From: Mycobacterium seoulense
GTDB lineage: Bacteria; Actinomycetota; Actinomycetes; Mycobacteriales; Mycobacteriaceae
DNA length: 64,000 nucleotides
Assembly: GCF_010731595.1 (NCBI RefSeq)
Contig: NZ_AP022582.1
Coordinates: 4,898,001-4,962,000, forward strand
Direction of reading: 5' to 3'
Of this stretch, positions 26,214 to 38,430 are shown piece by piece. The notes beneath the pieces were generated by a model. It had not been told where the DNA came from, made no database searches, and was given only the letters and a program-made list of their open reading frames with translations. The position numbers were made by a program, and so were the translations under genes. Position 1 is the stretch's first letter; the number at the start of each line of letters is the position of its first letter.

Positions 26214-29140
26214 GCGAGCCAGGCGGGGCTCCGCCGCGCGTCGATCAGCCGCTGATCCCGCCGTTCCTGCCGCGGATGATCCATCGGCTTGCCCTGCCGA
26301 TCGTCCTGGTGTGGTTGGGCATTGTCTTTGTCACCAACACCATCTCGCCACAGCTGGAGGTCGTCGCCAAAACCCACTCGGTGTCGATGAGTCCGACTGA
26401 CGCGGCGTCCTTTCAGTCGATGATGAAGGTCGGATCGACGTTCAAAGAGTTCAACTCCGACAACTCGGCCATGATCTTGCTGGAGGGCGACAAGCCACTC
26501 GGGGCCGAAGCGCACCGCTACTACGACGAGATCGTCCGGCGCGCCGAGCAAGACAAGACACACGTTCAGCACGTGCAGGATTTCTGGAGTGATCCGCTGA
26601 CGGCGGCGGGTTCCCAGAGCCACGATCAAAAGGCCGCGTACGTCCAGGTTTACCTCGCCGGCAACATGGGCGGCGGGCTGGCGAACGAGTCTGCCCTGGC
26701 CCTCCGCAAGATCGTGGACTCGGTGCCCGCGCCGCCGGGGATCAAGGTCTACGTCACCGGTGCGGGTCCGCTGTTCGCCGATCAGTCCCATGCGGGCGAG
26801 AAGGGCGTCATGGTCGTCACTCTCGTCACCTTTTTGGTGATCGTGGTGATGCTGCTGTTCGTCTACCGCTCGGTCACCACCATGCTGATCATGCTGGCGA
26901 TGGTGTTCATCGAGTTGGCCGCGGCTCGAGGCGTCGTCGCGACGCTCGGTAACTACGGCGTCATGGGGCTTTCCACGTTCGCCAACAACATGCTGGTGCT
27001 GATGGCGATCGCCGCCGGGACGGATTACGCGATCTTTGTGGTCGGCCGATACCACGAGGCGCGCGGTCTCGGCGAGACCCGCGAAGAAGCGTTCTACACC
27101 ATGTTCCACAGCACCGCGCACGTCGTGCTGGGGTCGGGCCTGACCATCGCCGGCGCGATGTACTGCCTGAGCTTCTGCCGGCTGCCGTACTTCGAGTCGC
27201 TGGGGGTGCCTTGTGCGGTCGGCATGCTGGTCGCGGTGTTGGCGGCTTTGACGCTGGCGCCGGCGGTGCTGACGGTGGCATCGTTCTTCAAGCTGCTCGA
27301 CCCGAAGCGCAAGCTGCAGACCCGGGGCTGGCGTCGCATCGGCACCGCGGTCGTCCGCTGGCCCGCACCGGTTCTCGCGGTGACCATCGGGGTCGCATTG
27401 GTTGGTCTGCTCGCCCTGCCCGGTTACAAGACGGACTACGACAACCGCCACTTCCTGCCGGCTGACACCCCGGCCAATGTCGGTTATGCCGCTGCGGACC
27501 GGCACTTCGACCAGGCTCGGCTCAATCCTGAGCTGTTGATGATCGAGACCGATCACGACCTGCGTAACCCGGCCGATTTCCTGGTCCTGGACAAGGTCGC
27601 CAAGGCGGTCTTCCACATTCCCGGTATCGGCCGGGTGCAGACCATCACCCGGCCGTTGGGCACGCCGCTCGACCACAGCACCCTCGGTTTTCAGATGAGT
27701 GCACAAGCCGCAGGGCGGATCCAGACCCAGCACTATCAGGAAGAGCAGGCGAACAACCTGCTCAAGCAGGCGGACGAGCTCCGCAAGACGATGGCAACGC
27801 TGCATGAGCAGATGCAGGTGACCCAGGACCTGAGTAACACGACGCACGAAACCACCAGGCTCACCAAAGAAACCGTGAAGATCACCGAGGCATTGCGCGA
27901 CGACATCGCCAACTTCGACGACTTCTTCCGGCCGATCCGCAGCTTCTTCTACTGGGAGAGGCACTGCTACGACATTCCGGCCTGCTGGGCGCTACGGTCG
28001 GTCTTCAACGCGCTCGACGGAATCGACCAGGTGGCTCAGAACATCGTGGAGCTCAGCGCGAATCTGGACAAGTTGGATCAGATCCAGCCGAAGCTGGTGG
28101 CGCTGATACCGCCGCAGATCGAGAGTCAGCAGCGCAACCTCGACACCATCATGTCGAACTACGCGACCACGATGGGTCTCAACGAACAGGCGAAAGCGCA
28201 GTCCGACAACGCCACCGCCCAAGGCGATGCCTTCGATAAAGCAAAAAATGACGACACGTTCTACCTTCCGCCGGAGGCGTTCAAGAGCCCGGATTTCGCA
28301 CGGGGTCTCAAACAGTTCATCTCGCCGGATGGGCGCGCCGTCCGGTTGATCATCTCCCATGAAGGCGACCCGGCGACTCCCGAAGGCATCAGCCACATCG
28401 AACCGATCAAGCAGGCCGTGCACGAGGCGATCAAGGGCACGCCCTGGGAGGGCGCCAAGGTCTACCTCGGCGGTACCGCCGCGACGTACAAGGACATGCA
28501 CGACGGCTCTAACATCGACCTGATGATCGCCGGAATTGCCGCGGCCACACTGATTTTCATCATCATGCTGGTGATCACCCGAAGCGCCGTGGCGGCCGTC
28601 GTGATCGTCGGTACGGTGTTGCTGTCACTAGGCGCCTCATTCGGACTCTCCGTGCTGCTATGGCAGTACATCCTGGGCTTGAAGTTGCACTGGATGGTGC
28701 TGGCGATGGCGATCATCCTGCTGCTGGCGGTCGGCTCGGACTACAACCTGCTGTTGATATCGCGGTTCAAGGAGGAAATCCACGCCGGGCTCAAAACGGG
28801 GACGATCCGCGCGATGGCCGGTTCGGGCTCGGTGGTGACCTCCGCCGGTCTGGTGTTCGCCGCGACCATGGCCACGTTCATGTTCAGCCCGCTGCTGGTG
28901 ATGGCCCAGGTAGGTACGACGATCGCGCTGGGTTTGTTGTTCGACACCTTGATCGTGCGGTCGTTCATGACGCCGTCGCTGGCGACCTTGCTCGGGCGCT
29001 GGTTCTGGTGGCCGCAGCACGTGCGCCCACGGCCGGCCAGCACCATGCTGCGACCGTACGGACCGCGTCCCGCTGTGCGCGATTTGCTCCTCAAGAACGT
29101 CGAGGAGCGCCCGGCGGGCGGATTGGTGCAGCCACGCTGA
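26210..29140 (+). CDS. MmpL-family RND transporter (coiled-coil subgroup)
   Basis: The 976-residue inner-membrane exporter has two repeats of six transmembrane segments. The proton-relay Asp-Tyr pairs are at D272-Y273 (GTDYAIF) and D844-Y845 (GSDYNLL). The second periplasmic region, residues ~500-680, is a long coiled-coil hairpin containing the Cys pair HCYDIPAC, as in MmpL4/MmpL5, which export mycobactin or carboxymycobactin and drugs with MmpS partners. A glycolipid-precursor role as for other MmpLs cannot be excluded. It overlaps mmpS by four bases. Downstream and convergent is the Rv0455c homologue. Confidence 0.93.
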   Translation: MSEPGGAPPRVDQPLIPPFLPRMIHRLALPIVLVWLGIVFVTNTISPQLEVVAKTHSVSMSPTDAASFQSMMKVGSTFKEFNSDNSAMILLEGDKPLGAEAHRYYDEIVRRAEQDKTHVQHVQDFWSDPLTAAGSQSHDQKAAYVQVYLAGNMGGGLANESALALRKIVDSVPAPPGIKVYVTGAGPLFADQSHAGEKGVMVVTLVTFLVIVVMLLFVYRSVTTMLIMLAMVFIELAAARGVVATLGNYGVMGLSTFANNMLVLMAIAAGTDYAIFVVGRYHEARGLGETREEAFYTMFHSTAHVVLGSGLTIAGAMYCLSFCRLPYFESLGVPCAVGMLVAVLAALTLAPAVLTVASFFKLLDPKRKLQTRGWRRIGTAVVRWPAPVLAVTIGVALVGLLALPGYKTDYDNRHFLPADTPANVGYAAADRHFDQARLNPELLMIETDHDLRNPADFLVLDKVAKAVFHIPGIGRVQTITRPLGTPLDHSTLGFQMSAQAAGRIQTQHYQEEQANNLLKQADELRKTMATLHEQMQVTQDLSNTTHETTRLTKETVKITEALRDDIANFDDFFRPIRSFFYWERHCYDIPACWALRSVFNALDGIDQVAQNIVELSANLDKLDQIQPKLVALIPPQIESQQRNLDTIMSNYATTMGLNEQAKAQSDNATAQGDAFDKAKNDDTFYLPPEAFKSPDFARGLKQFISPDGRAVRLIISHEGDPATPEGISHIEPIKQAVHEAIKGTPWEGAKVYLGGTAATYKDMHDGSNIDLMIAGIAAATLIFIIMLVITRSAVAAVVIVGTVLLSLGASFGLSVLLWQYILGLKLHWMVLAMAIILLLAVGSDYNLLLISRFKEEIHAGLKTGTIRAMAGSGSVVTSAGLVFAATMATFMFSPLLVMAQVGTTIALGLLFDTLIVRSFMTPSLATLLGRWFWWPQHVRPRPASTMLRPYGPRPAVRDLLLKNVEERPAGGLVQPR

Positions 29141-29254
29141 TCCGACGTGGCACGTGAACGTCGGGATTACCGCTGGCGTGATGGACTGCGAATCGGCCTC
29201 AGGGCGTGGTTAAGACTTCGCGGTGAGACGGCACCCGAGCGCTCGATCGCCGCA

Positions 29255-29294
29255 CAAAAAAATCCGCGCGTACCCCTCGGGGACGCGCGGATTT
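29255..29294 (-). terminator. Intrinsic terminator of the Rv0455c-like gene
   Basis: A 12-bp stem AAATCCGCGCGT / ACGCGCGGATTT (29260-29271 and 29283-29294) encloses a small CCCC-TC-GGGG core. Seven or more A on the plus strand give a U run for leftward transcripts. It starts 18 bp past the stop of the leftward gene. Only three T follow on the plus strand, so termination of mmpL from the other side would be weaker. Confidence 0.9.
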
Positions 29295-29312
29295 CCCGGC
29301 GGCTTCACCGCA

Positions 29313-29810
29313 TTACTGAACCCTGCCTTTGGGAGGCCCAGGCCAGCCGGGAGGACCGGTTGGCTCGGCCCAGTCCCACACCGCCATGTCGCCGGGCGGG
29401 TACTGGTTGCACACGTCGGTGGCCTTGGCCACGACGCCCTTGTTGTTGAAGAAGAGCTTCATGTGGTTCGGCCACGCGTACCACAGCGGGTCGTTGTTGA
29501 AGAAGTTCTCGGAGTACGTGCGGCGGTCCTCCGGGGACAACGAGTAGAACCAGTGCACCTTGTCGATCGTCGCCTGCTGGACGTTCGGGTGGTTGTCGAA
29601 GTCGATCATGTACCGCTGGTAGTACACCGGGCTGGTGTCGCGGGTGGCCGCCATGATCTGCTCGGCGTCGCACGTGGTGTTGATCATCCGGCGTGGAATC
29701 GGGAAGTCCTCCGTGGAATCGGCCACGGCGGTCTTCGGGAAGACCGTCGCAGCGATGCCGAGGGCGAGGAAGGCGGCGCCTGCGCGCAAGCCAGTGTTCA
29801 GCCGAGACAT
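29313..29810 (-). CDS. Secreted protein of the Rv0455c family
   Basis: The 165-residue protein starts [24 protein letters not shown] and carries a Sec signal peptide with probable cleavage after AVA (residue ~30). The mature part has two Cys (47 and 134) that could form one disulfide, the segment [16 protein letters not shown], and a Pro/Gly-rich tail. It matches Rv0455c, reported as a secreted factor needed for siderophore secretion with MmpL4/MmpL5. Its place beside an MmpS-MmpL pair supports that role here. The C-terminal tail appears longer than in Rv0455c (~148 residues). Confidence 0.88.
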   Translation of the reverse strand: MSRLNTGLRAGAAFLALGIAATVFPKTAVADSTEDFPIPRRMINTTCDAEQIMAATRDTSPVYYQRYMIDFDNHPNVQQATIDKVHWFYSLSPEDRRTYSENFFNNDPLWYAWPNHMKLFFNNKGVVAKATDVCNQYPPGDMAVWDWAEPTGPPGWPGPPKGRVQ

Positions 29811-29861
29811 GGTAGTAACGGTAGCACTTTTGCGCGGCGGGGGGACAGTTCCTAGCTCAGC

Positions 29862-30779
29862 TCAGCATTGGTCGCGATCAGGCACGATGATGTGCGCCGG
29901 GTCGGGCCGCAGCTCGGGCGGCGCCTGGCTGTAGTCGCCGAACGGGCCGTCGCGGCGCTCCACCGCCGCCCGCACGCCCTGGGTCTCGGCGGTCTTGATG
30001 AAGTCCAGGGCGTCGGGGGTGTTGCGCATCAGGCCGTCGAGGATGCCGCCCAGCGTCTGGGTGGACGCCAATCCCATGTTCTCGTAGGCCTGGTTGACGA
30101 TCAGTTTCTGCGCCTGCAGCTGCGACAGCGGGATGCGGGCCAGCTCGGCCGCGATCTCGGCGACCCGGGCCTCGAGGCGCTCGAACGGCACGGCCTCGTT
30201 GATCAGCTCGATCTCGGCCGCCTGGGCGCCGGTCAGCGGCCGTCCGGTCAGCGAATGCCACTTGGCCTTGGCGAAGCTGAGCCGGTAGAGCCACATGCCG
30301 CTCAGGTATGCGCCCCACATCCTGCTGTAGGGGGTGCCGATCACGGCGTCGTCGCTGGCGATGACCAGGTCCGCGCACAGCGCGTAGTCGCTGGCCCCGC
30401 CGACGCACCAGCCGTGCACCTGGGCGATGACGGGCTTGGACGCCCGCCAGATGGCCATGAATTTCTGCGTCGGCCCGGTCTCGCGGGCGGTGACCATCGC
30501 GAAGTCCTTGCCGGGGTCCCACCGGCCGTCGGTCATCATCGAATCGGCCCAGTGGGCAAAGCCGCCGCCGAAGTCGTAGCCGCCGGAGAAGGCCCGGCCG
30601 GCGCCGCGCAGCACGATGACCTTGACGGCCGGGTCACGCTCCGCCCGGCCGACGGCCGCCTCGATCTCGTCGGGCATGGGCGGCACGATGGTGTTGAGCT
30701 GCTCGGGACGGTTCAACGTGATGGTGGCAACCGGGCCGGCCGTCGCGTACAGCAGCGTCTCGAAGGCGGGTGCAGTCAT
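29862..30779 (-). CDS. echA2: Enoyl-CoA hydratase family protein EchA2
   Basis: The 305-residue crotonase-fold protein starts MTAPAFETLLYATAGPVATITLNRPEQLN. Oxyanion-hole elements GAGRAFSGGYDFGGG (~residues 59-73) and HGWCVGGASDYALCADL are present. The first catalytic Glu is missing: the aligned segment reads VIGTPYSRMWGAY. Classic hydration is therefore uncertain. Position and length fit EchA2 (Rv0456c, ~304 residues). Seven bp separate it from the small membrane gene upstream, suggesting cotranscription. Confidence 0.88.
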   Translation of the reverse strand: MTAPAFETLLYATAGPVATITLNRPEQLNTIVPPMPDEIEAAVGRAERDPAVKVIVLRGAGRAFSGGYDFGGGFAHWADSMMTDGRWDPGKDFAMVTARETGPTQKFMAIWRASKPVIAQVHGWCVGGASDYALCADLVIASDDAVIGTPYSRMWGAYLSGMWLYRLSFAKAKWHSLTGRPLTGAQAAEIELINEAVPFERLEARVAEIAAELARIPLSQLQAQKLIVNQAYENMGLASTQTLGGILDGLMRNTPDALDFIKTAETQGVRAAVERRDGPFGDYSQAPPELRPDPAHIIVPDRDQC

Positions 30780-30786
30780 GGCGTCC

Positions 30787-31098
30787 TTAGGGGTCGGGCT
30801 GACGGTTCTCCGGCGATGCCGCGTAGATGCGGTCGCCGATCTTGAGATACGGCGTCGTCAGGTAGGCGGACAGCGCGAGGAGGCCGGAGAAGATCACCGC
30901 CACGCAGACGGCGTTGGGCCAGATCCTGCCGGTGCCGATCGCGAAACAGACGGTGCCGATGAGCGCGGTCGCCCAGTAGAACCGCCGGCCGGCGCGGCGG
31001 TCGCCGATGAAGCGGTAGCGTGCCTGCGCCGCCGAGACCAGGATGAAGATCAAGCCGGTCACCAGCAGGGTGAGTTCGATGCGTTGGGTCGCTGACAC
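30787..31098 (-). CDS. Small membrane protein of unknown function
   Basis: The 103-residue protein starts MSATQRIELTLLVTGLIFILV. Three hydrophobic segments (residues ~8-24, 42-58 and 62-82) are separated by a basic loop RYRFIGDRRAGRRFYW. I do not recognise the family. It lies between the S9 peptidase (10 bp upstream) and echA2 (7 bp downstream) on the same strand, so it is probably part of one operon with them. Confidence 0.65.
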   Translation of the reverse strand: MSATQRIELTLLVTGLIFILVSAAQARYRFIGDRRAGRRFYWATALIGTVCFAIGTGRIWPNAVCVAVIFSGLLALSAYLTTPYLKIGDRIYAASPENRQPDP

Positions 31099-31108
31099 GT
31101 CGACGATC

Positions 31109-33238
31109 CTATGGGCCGGAAGCGGGGCGGCCCAGCATCCGCCACAGGAACGAATAGGTCAGCGCCGACTTGAAGGCGACCTGCTGGTTGTCCGCCGCGC
31201 CGGCGTGCCCGCCCTCGATGTTCTCGTAGTAGTACACCGGGTGCCCGGCGGCCTCGAGGGCCGCCGTCATCTTGCGGGCATGGCCCGGATGCACCCGGTC
31301 GTCGCGGGTGGACGTGGTCATCAGCACCGGCGGGTAGTGGCGGGTCGCCGAAATGTTCTGGTAGGGCGAATATTCGGAGATGAACGCCCAGTCCTGCGGG
31401 TTGTCCGGGTCGCCGTATTCGGCCATCCACGAGGCGCCCGCGAGCAGCAGGTGGTAGCGCTTCATGTCCAGCAGCGGCACGCTGCAGACCAGCGCGCCGA
31501 AGCGCTCCGGGTACTGGGTCAGCATGATGCCCATGAGCAGGCCGCCGTTGCTGCCGCCCTGCGCGCCGAGCTGGTCGACGGTCGTGATCCCGCGGTTCAC
31601 CAGATCGGTTGCCACGGCGGCGAAGTCCTCGGCCACCTTGTGCCGGCCCTCACGCATCGCCTGGGTGTGCCAGCCGGGCCCGTACTCGCCGCCCCCACGG
31701 ATATTGGCCAGCACGTAGGTGCCGCCGCGGGCCAGCCACAGCCGGCCGAGCACACCGCTGTAGCCGGGGGTGTTGGCGGACTCGAAGCCGCCGTAGCCGT
31801 ACAGCATGGTCGGCCCGGGACCCTTCGCGTCGGCGGGCCGCACCACGAAGTAGGGGACCTGCGTGCCGTCCTGCGAGGCCACGAAATGCTGTGCCACCGC
31901 CAGGCTTTCGGCGTCGAAGAACGACGGTGCGGACTTGACCTGTTCCAGTGGCCCGTCGCCGGTGCCGCGCAGCAGCCGCGAGGGGGTGACGAAGCCGCTG
32001 GAGTCGAGGAAGAACTCGTCGCCGGTGTCGTCGGCGGCGACGACGACGGTGTTGGTCGCCGCCGGGATGCCGGCGACCGGCTCGCGCCGCCAGGTGCGCG
32101 AGGGCGAAGCCGGGCGCTGGGGGCACCTCCCGCTTGCGGGGGACGGGTCGTCACGCGAGGGCGGCGTGACGATCTCCACCCGGCTCGCCACGTCGGCCAG
32201 GGTGACCAGCAGCAGGCGGTCGCGCGTCCACGCGTAGTGATTCAGCGCCGTGTGCTCGTCGGGCTCGAACACCACGGTCAATTCGGCTGTGCCCGATAGA
32301 AATTCGTTGTAGTCGGCGGCCAGCAGCGCGCCGGCGGGATAGCTGTCGGCGCCGTAGAACCAGTCGGTGCGCAACTCGATCAGGAGCCACTCGCGGTGTA
32401 TCGACAAGCTCGCGTCGGTGGGCGCGTCGATCCGGATCAGCTCCGGGTTTTCCGGGAGCCCGCGCAGTTCGTAGACCTCTTCGTTCCAGAAGTCGAGGGC
32501 GCGCGCGAGCAGGGTGCGCTCGAAGCCGGGGGTGCGATCCACCGAGGCGGACACCCGGACGTCGGTGCGGGCACCCTGGAACACGGTTTCCGCGTCGGCG
32601 AGCGGGGTGCCCCGGCGCCACCGCTTGATCACCCGCGGATAGCCCGAGTCGGTGAGCGAGCCGTCGCCGAAGTCCGTGCCCACCAGCACGGTGTCGGCGT
32701 CCACCCAGGCCAGCTGCGACTTGGCCTCCGGCAGCGCGAACCCGTCGGCGACGAATTCGCGTGTCGCCATGTCGAATTCGCGTACGACCGAGGCGTCCGA
32801 GCCGCCCCTGGACAGCGCGACCAGGGCGCGCGTGTACTCGGGTTCGATGACGCCGGCCCCGGCCCACACCCAGTTCGTGTCGTCGGTGCGACCGAGCTCA
32901 TCTGTGTCGATCAGCACGTCCCACTCGGGGGAGTCGCTGCGATAGCTGTCCAGCGTGGTGCGCCGCCACCGCCCGCGCGGGTTGGCGGCGTCGCGCCAGA
33001 AGTTGTAGAGGTACCCGCCGCGGCGGACGACGTACGGAATGCGCGCGTCGGTGTCGAGCACCTCGAGCGCCTCGGCGCGCATCCGCTCGAAGTCCGCGTC
33101 GCAAAACGTCGCCAGCGTCGGTTCGTTACGGGCTCGCACCCAGTCCAGCGCCTCGTCGCCGGTGACGTCCTCGAGCCACAGGTAAGGATCGCCGTCGTCT
33201 TCGGGGGCTTGGGGGGCCTGCGATGTCATGACCGCCAT
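31109..33238 (-). CDS. Prolyl-oligopeptidase family serine peptidase (S9), Rv0457c type
   Basis: The reading frame gives 709 residues (MAVMTSQAPQAPEDDGDPYLWLEDV); a start at the internal ATG would give 706. An N-terminal beta-propeller region (~1-420) with DPYLWLEDVTGDEALDWV precedes an alpha/beta-hydrolase domain. The triad is visible: Ser in GAQGGSNGGLLMG, Asp in STRDDRVHPGHA and His in EGGHAGAADN. It cleaves after Pro or similar residues in short peptides. It carries an in-frame 57-bp insertion at 32097-32163, adding 19 residues (DDPSPASGRCPQRPASPSR) within the propeller part. The remembered Rv0457c is ~673 residues. Activity of the enlarged protein is likely but untested. Confidence 0.88.
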   Translation of the reverse strand: MAVMTSQAPQAPEDDGDPYLWLEDVTGDEALDWVRARNEPTLATFCDADFERMRAEALEVLDTDARIPYVVRRGGYLYNFWRDAANPRGRWRRTTLDSYRSDSPEWDVLIDTDELGRTDDTNWVWAGAGVIEPEYTRALVALSRGGSDASVVREFDMATREFVADGFALPEAKSQLAWVDADTVLVGTDFGDGSLTDSGYPRVIKRWRRGTPLADAETVFQGARTDVRVSASVDRTPGFERTLLARALDFWNEEVYELRGLPENPELIRIDAPTDASLSIHREWLLIELRTDWFYGADSYPAGALLAADYNEFLSGTAELTVVFEPDEHTALNHYAWTRDRLLLVTLADVASRVEIVTPPSRDDPSPASGRCPQRPASPSRTWRREPVAGIPAATNTVVVAADDTGDEFFLDSSGFVTPSRLLRGTGDGPLEQVKSAPSFFDAESLAVAQHFVASQDGTQVPYFVVRPADAKGPGPTMLYGYGGFESANTPGYSGVLGRLWLARGGTYVLANIRGGGEYGPGWHTQAMREGRHKVAEDFAAVATDLVNRGITTVDQLGAQGGSNGGLLMGIMLTQYPERFGALVCSVPLLDMKRYHLLLAGASWMAEYGDPDNPQDWAFISEYSPYQNISATRHYPPVLMTTSTRDDRVHPGHARKMTAALEAAGHPVYYYENIEGGHAGAADNQQVAFKSALTYSFLWRMLGRPASGP
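32097..32163. repeat. 57-bp in-frame insertion flanked by a 10-bp direct repeat
   Basis: CGCGAGGGCG occurs at 32097-32106 and 32154-32163, exactly 57 bp apart (19 codons). The enclosed DNA has a palindromic core around CCTCCCGCTTGCGGGGGA (32127-32143), as in short palindromic elements of mycobacterial genomes. Removing one repeat plus the enclosed bases restores a smooth protein join VEIVTPPSR-TWRREPVAG. Confidence 0.65.
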
Positions 33239-33296
33239 TGTGACCTCCGGCGGTAGTGTGAGGTGTATTACACAGGCGAGCGAGGAGTGAGAGCAG

Positions 33297-34820
<1,524 letters not shown>

Positions 34821-35300
34821 ATGGGTTCCGGGCCTCCTTCAGGAGTTGTCATCACCGCCGGCGCCGCGGAACTGCTGGCGCGCCTGCAGGACCGCCACGG
34901 CCCGGTGATGTTCCACCAGTCCGGCGGTTGCTGCGACGGGTCGTCGCCGATGTGCTTCCCGCGCGGGGATTTCCTGGTGGGTGACCGCGACGTGCTGCTG
35001 GGCGTGCTCGACGTCGGCGACGGGGTGCCGGTGTGGATTTCGGGCCCGCAATACCAGACCTGGAAGCACACGCAGCTGGTCATCGACGTGGTCCCGGGCC
35101 GCGGCGGTGGATTCAGCCTGGAGGCGCCCGAAGGGGTGCGGTTCCTGGCCCGCGGCCGCGTCTTCACCGACGACGAACAGGCCGAGCTGCGGGGGACGCC
35201 GGTCATCACCGGCGCCGATTACGAACGGGGCGAACGCCCTTGCGCGCGCGGTCAGGTGGTGACCGACGCGGCGTTGCGCACGTGCCCCCCGGCCCGGTGA
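34821..35300 (+). CDS. DUF779 protein (Rv0459 type)
   Basis: The 159-residue protein starts MGSGPPSGVVITAGAAELL immediately after the aldehyde dehydrogenase stop. The DUF779 hallmark is HQSGGCCDGSSPMCFPRGDF (residues ~32-51), a Cys-rich loop that may bind metal. DUF779 genes follow acetaldehyde dehydrogenase genes in many bacteria; their role is not known. The zero-base spacing means translational coupling. Confidence 0.88.
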   Translation: MGSGPPSGVVITAGAAELLARLQDRHGPVMFHQSGGCCDGSSPMCFPRGDFLVGDRDVLLGVLDVGDGVPVWISGPQYQTWKHTQLVIDVVPGRGGGFSLEAPEGVRFLARGRVFTDDEQAELRGTPVITGADYERGERPCARGQVVTDAALRTCPPAR

Positions 35301-35319
35301 CCGCAGTAATGTCGAAATC

Positions 35320-35598
35320 GTGATCCCCCTTCCGCGCCCGCGGTTGCTGGCCGCGGCCATGCTGATCGGCGCCGCGGCCGGGTTGCTGGCCGGGGTGGGA
35401 TTCGCCGGGACGGCCCACGGGAGCGTGCGCCCGGCCTTCGCGCTCGCGTCGGTGGTCGGGATTCCCACCGCGGCCGGGCTGGTGACGATCCTGTTCTCCG
35501 GACGTCGGTGGGTAACGATGCTGGGCGCGTTCATGCTGTCGTTGGCGTCCGGCTGGTTCGGTGTGCTCGTCGCCCTCCAGGTGACCTCCCATGGCTGA
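35320..35598 (+). CDS. Small hydrophobic membrane protein (Rv0460 type)
   Basis: The 92-residue protein starts at GTG (VIPLPRPRLLAAAMLIGAAAG). It has three hydrophobic segments separated by short loops (FAGTAHGSVRP and SGRRW). No motif identifies a function. It overlaps the next gene by 8 bp, and both follow the ALDH-DUF779 pair on the same strand. Confidence 0.75.
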   Translation: MIPLPRPRLLAAAMLIGAAAGLLAGVGFAGTAHGSVRPAFALASVVGIPTAAGLVTILFSGRRWVTMLGAFMLSLASGWFGVLVALQVTSHG

Positions 35599-36160
35599 CG
35601 ACGACACCCCGTCGAGCCCGGGCACCCAGTCTTGGAAGCCCGACTTCTCCGATTCCGACGAGGACACGGGGACGCAGTCCTGGGTGCCGGATTTCTCGGA
35701 TGCCGACGGCGACGATGACGAGCCCGCAACCGCGGCGAAGGACGAGCCCGCGACGCCCGCGCCGGCCGCCGGCGAACAGGATGCCGGCGCCGAATCCGCC
35801 CTCACCCCGGTGCAACCGGTCACCGTTCCCGGGCGCTACCTCTACCTGAAGTGGTGGAAGCTGCTGCTGGTGACCCTCGGCGTGTGGTCGGTGGCCGCCG
35901 TCGTCGGGTTCGGCCTGTTCTATTGGTGGTATCACTCGGCCGACAACACCGCGGCGCTGTTCGCGGTGCTGGTGTACGTGGTGGCCTGCGCCGTCGCCGG
36001 CGTGCTGCTCGCGATGGTCGAGGGCAGGCCGCTGGTCTCGGCGCTGTCGCTGGCGGTGATGTCGGGGCCGTTCGCGTCCCTGGCCGCGGCGGCGCCCCTG
36101 GACGGCTACTACCACTGCGCGCGGGTGGGCCACTGCCTCCTCGGCCTCATTCCGTATTAA
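35591..36160 (+). CDS. Membrane protein with acidic N-terminal repeats (Rv0461 type)
   Basis: The 189-residue protein starts MADDDTPSSPGTQSWKPDFSD. The cytosolic N-terminus carries two copies of GTQSW-PDFSD (residues ~11-21 and 27-37) in a strongly acidic, Pro/Ala-rich tail. Three transmembrane segments follow (about residues 87-111, 118-140 and 146-165). Function unknown; the repeats look like a short linear binding motif. It sits directly upstream of lpdC. Confidence 0.75.
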   Translation: MADDDTPSSPGTQSWKPDFSDSDEDTGTQSWVPDFSDADGDDDEPATAAKDEPATPAPAAGEQDAGAESALTPVQPVTVPGRYLYLKWWKLLLVTLGVWSVAAVVGFGLFYWWYHSADNTAALFAVLVYVVACAVAGVLLAMVEGRPLVSALSLAVMSGPFASLAAAAPLDGYYHCARVGHCLLGLIPY

Positions 36161-36192
36161 CGCCCGACCGGGGCGGCCACTAGGGTAGGGCC

Positions 36193-37587
<1,395 letters not shown>

Positions 37588-37592
37588 GCCGG

Positions 37593-37865
37593 ATGCGCAG
37601 CGACGTCGTTCTGGGGGCAGTCGGCGGCCTCGCCGCCGGCTACGTCCTGTGGCTGGCCGCCTATTCGATCGTCGACGACAACGCGGCGGTGGGGCGGTGG
37701 GCCCCAACGGTCTTGCTGCTGTCGCTGGCGCTGGCGGTCTGCGCCACGGCGTGGGCGTCGTTGCTGCGCCGCCGCCGGAAATACGCGTGGTCGGGGTTCG
37801 GGTTCGGGCTCTCCGTCCCGCCGTTGCTGCTGACCCTGGCCGTGCTCGCCAACGTCTACCTGTGA
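37593..37865 (+). CDS. Small membrane protein (Rv0463 type)
   Basis: The 90-residue protein starts MRSDVVLGAVGGLAAGYVLW, 5 bp after the lpdC stop. Three hydrophobic segments flank a basic loop SLLRRRRKYAWSG. Function unknown. The tight spacing implies cotranscription with lpdC. Confidence 0.75.
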   Translation: MRSDVVLGAVGGLAAGYVLWLAAYSIVDDNAAVGRWAPTVLLLSLALAVCATAWASLLRRRRKYAWSGFGFGLSVPPLLLTLAVLANVYL

Positions 37866-37875
37866 CGGGCAGGGG

Positions 37876-38430
37876 CTAGCGCGGGTTGTCCAGCGGGATG
37901 TCCAGTGCCGCCATCGTCGCGGCGAGCCCGTCGTATTGGCTTGCCAGCAAGCAGAATTCGATCAGCTGACGCCGGTCGAGGTGTTCGGCGAGCTGCCGCC
38001 AGGTGGCGTCGGTGATGGTGCGGTCCTTGATGAACTCGTCCGTCGCCGCCAGCAGCGCCTGCTGCCGGACGGTCAGGCGCGCCTCGACACGGTCCAGCCG
38101 CTCGGGCCACGCGAAGATCGCGGCCTGCAGGTCCGCGTTCAGGCCCTGCTTGGCGGCCATCCGGCGATGGTGTTGCAGCTCGTATTCGCAGGCGCGCACA
38201 TGCGCCACCCGCAGGATCACCAGCTCGGTGTCGACCGCCGGGAGCCGACCGCGCAGCACGCGCCCGCTGTACACGCTCCACGCCAAGAACAGCAACCGGT
38301 GCTGGCCCAGCGTGGTGAACAGGTGCATCTCGGGAGCCCGGACCGTGCGCGCGGCCAACTTCGCCAGCACCCAGTTGATCGGGCCCAATTCGCGGAACCG
38401 CCCCGACGGGATGCGGCCGACGGTGCTCAC
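37876..38430 (-). CDS. CMD/AhpD-like family protein (Rv0464c type)
   Basis: The 184-residue helical protein starts at GTG (VSTVGRIPSGRFRELGPINW). The CMD core VDTELVILRVAHVRACEYELQHHRRMA (~residues 66-92) resembles the 18293-18853 protein (CEYEW there, CEYELQHH here). The AhpD CxxC pair is absent. The GTG overlaps the ramB stop by four bases, so it is translated from the ramB transcript. Function unknown. Confidence 0.8.
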   Translation of the reverse strand: MSTVGRIPSGRFRELGPINWVLAKLAARTVRAPEMHLFTTLGQHRLLFLAWSVYSGRVLRGRLPAVDTELVILRVAHVRACEYELQHHRRMAAKQGLNADLQAAIFAWPERLDRVEARLTVRQQALLAATDEFIKDRTITDATWRQLAEHLDRRQLIEFCLLASQYDGLAATMAALDIPLDNPR

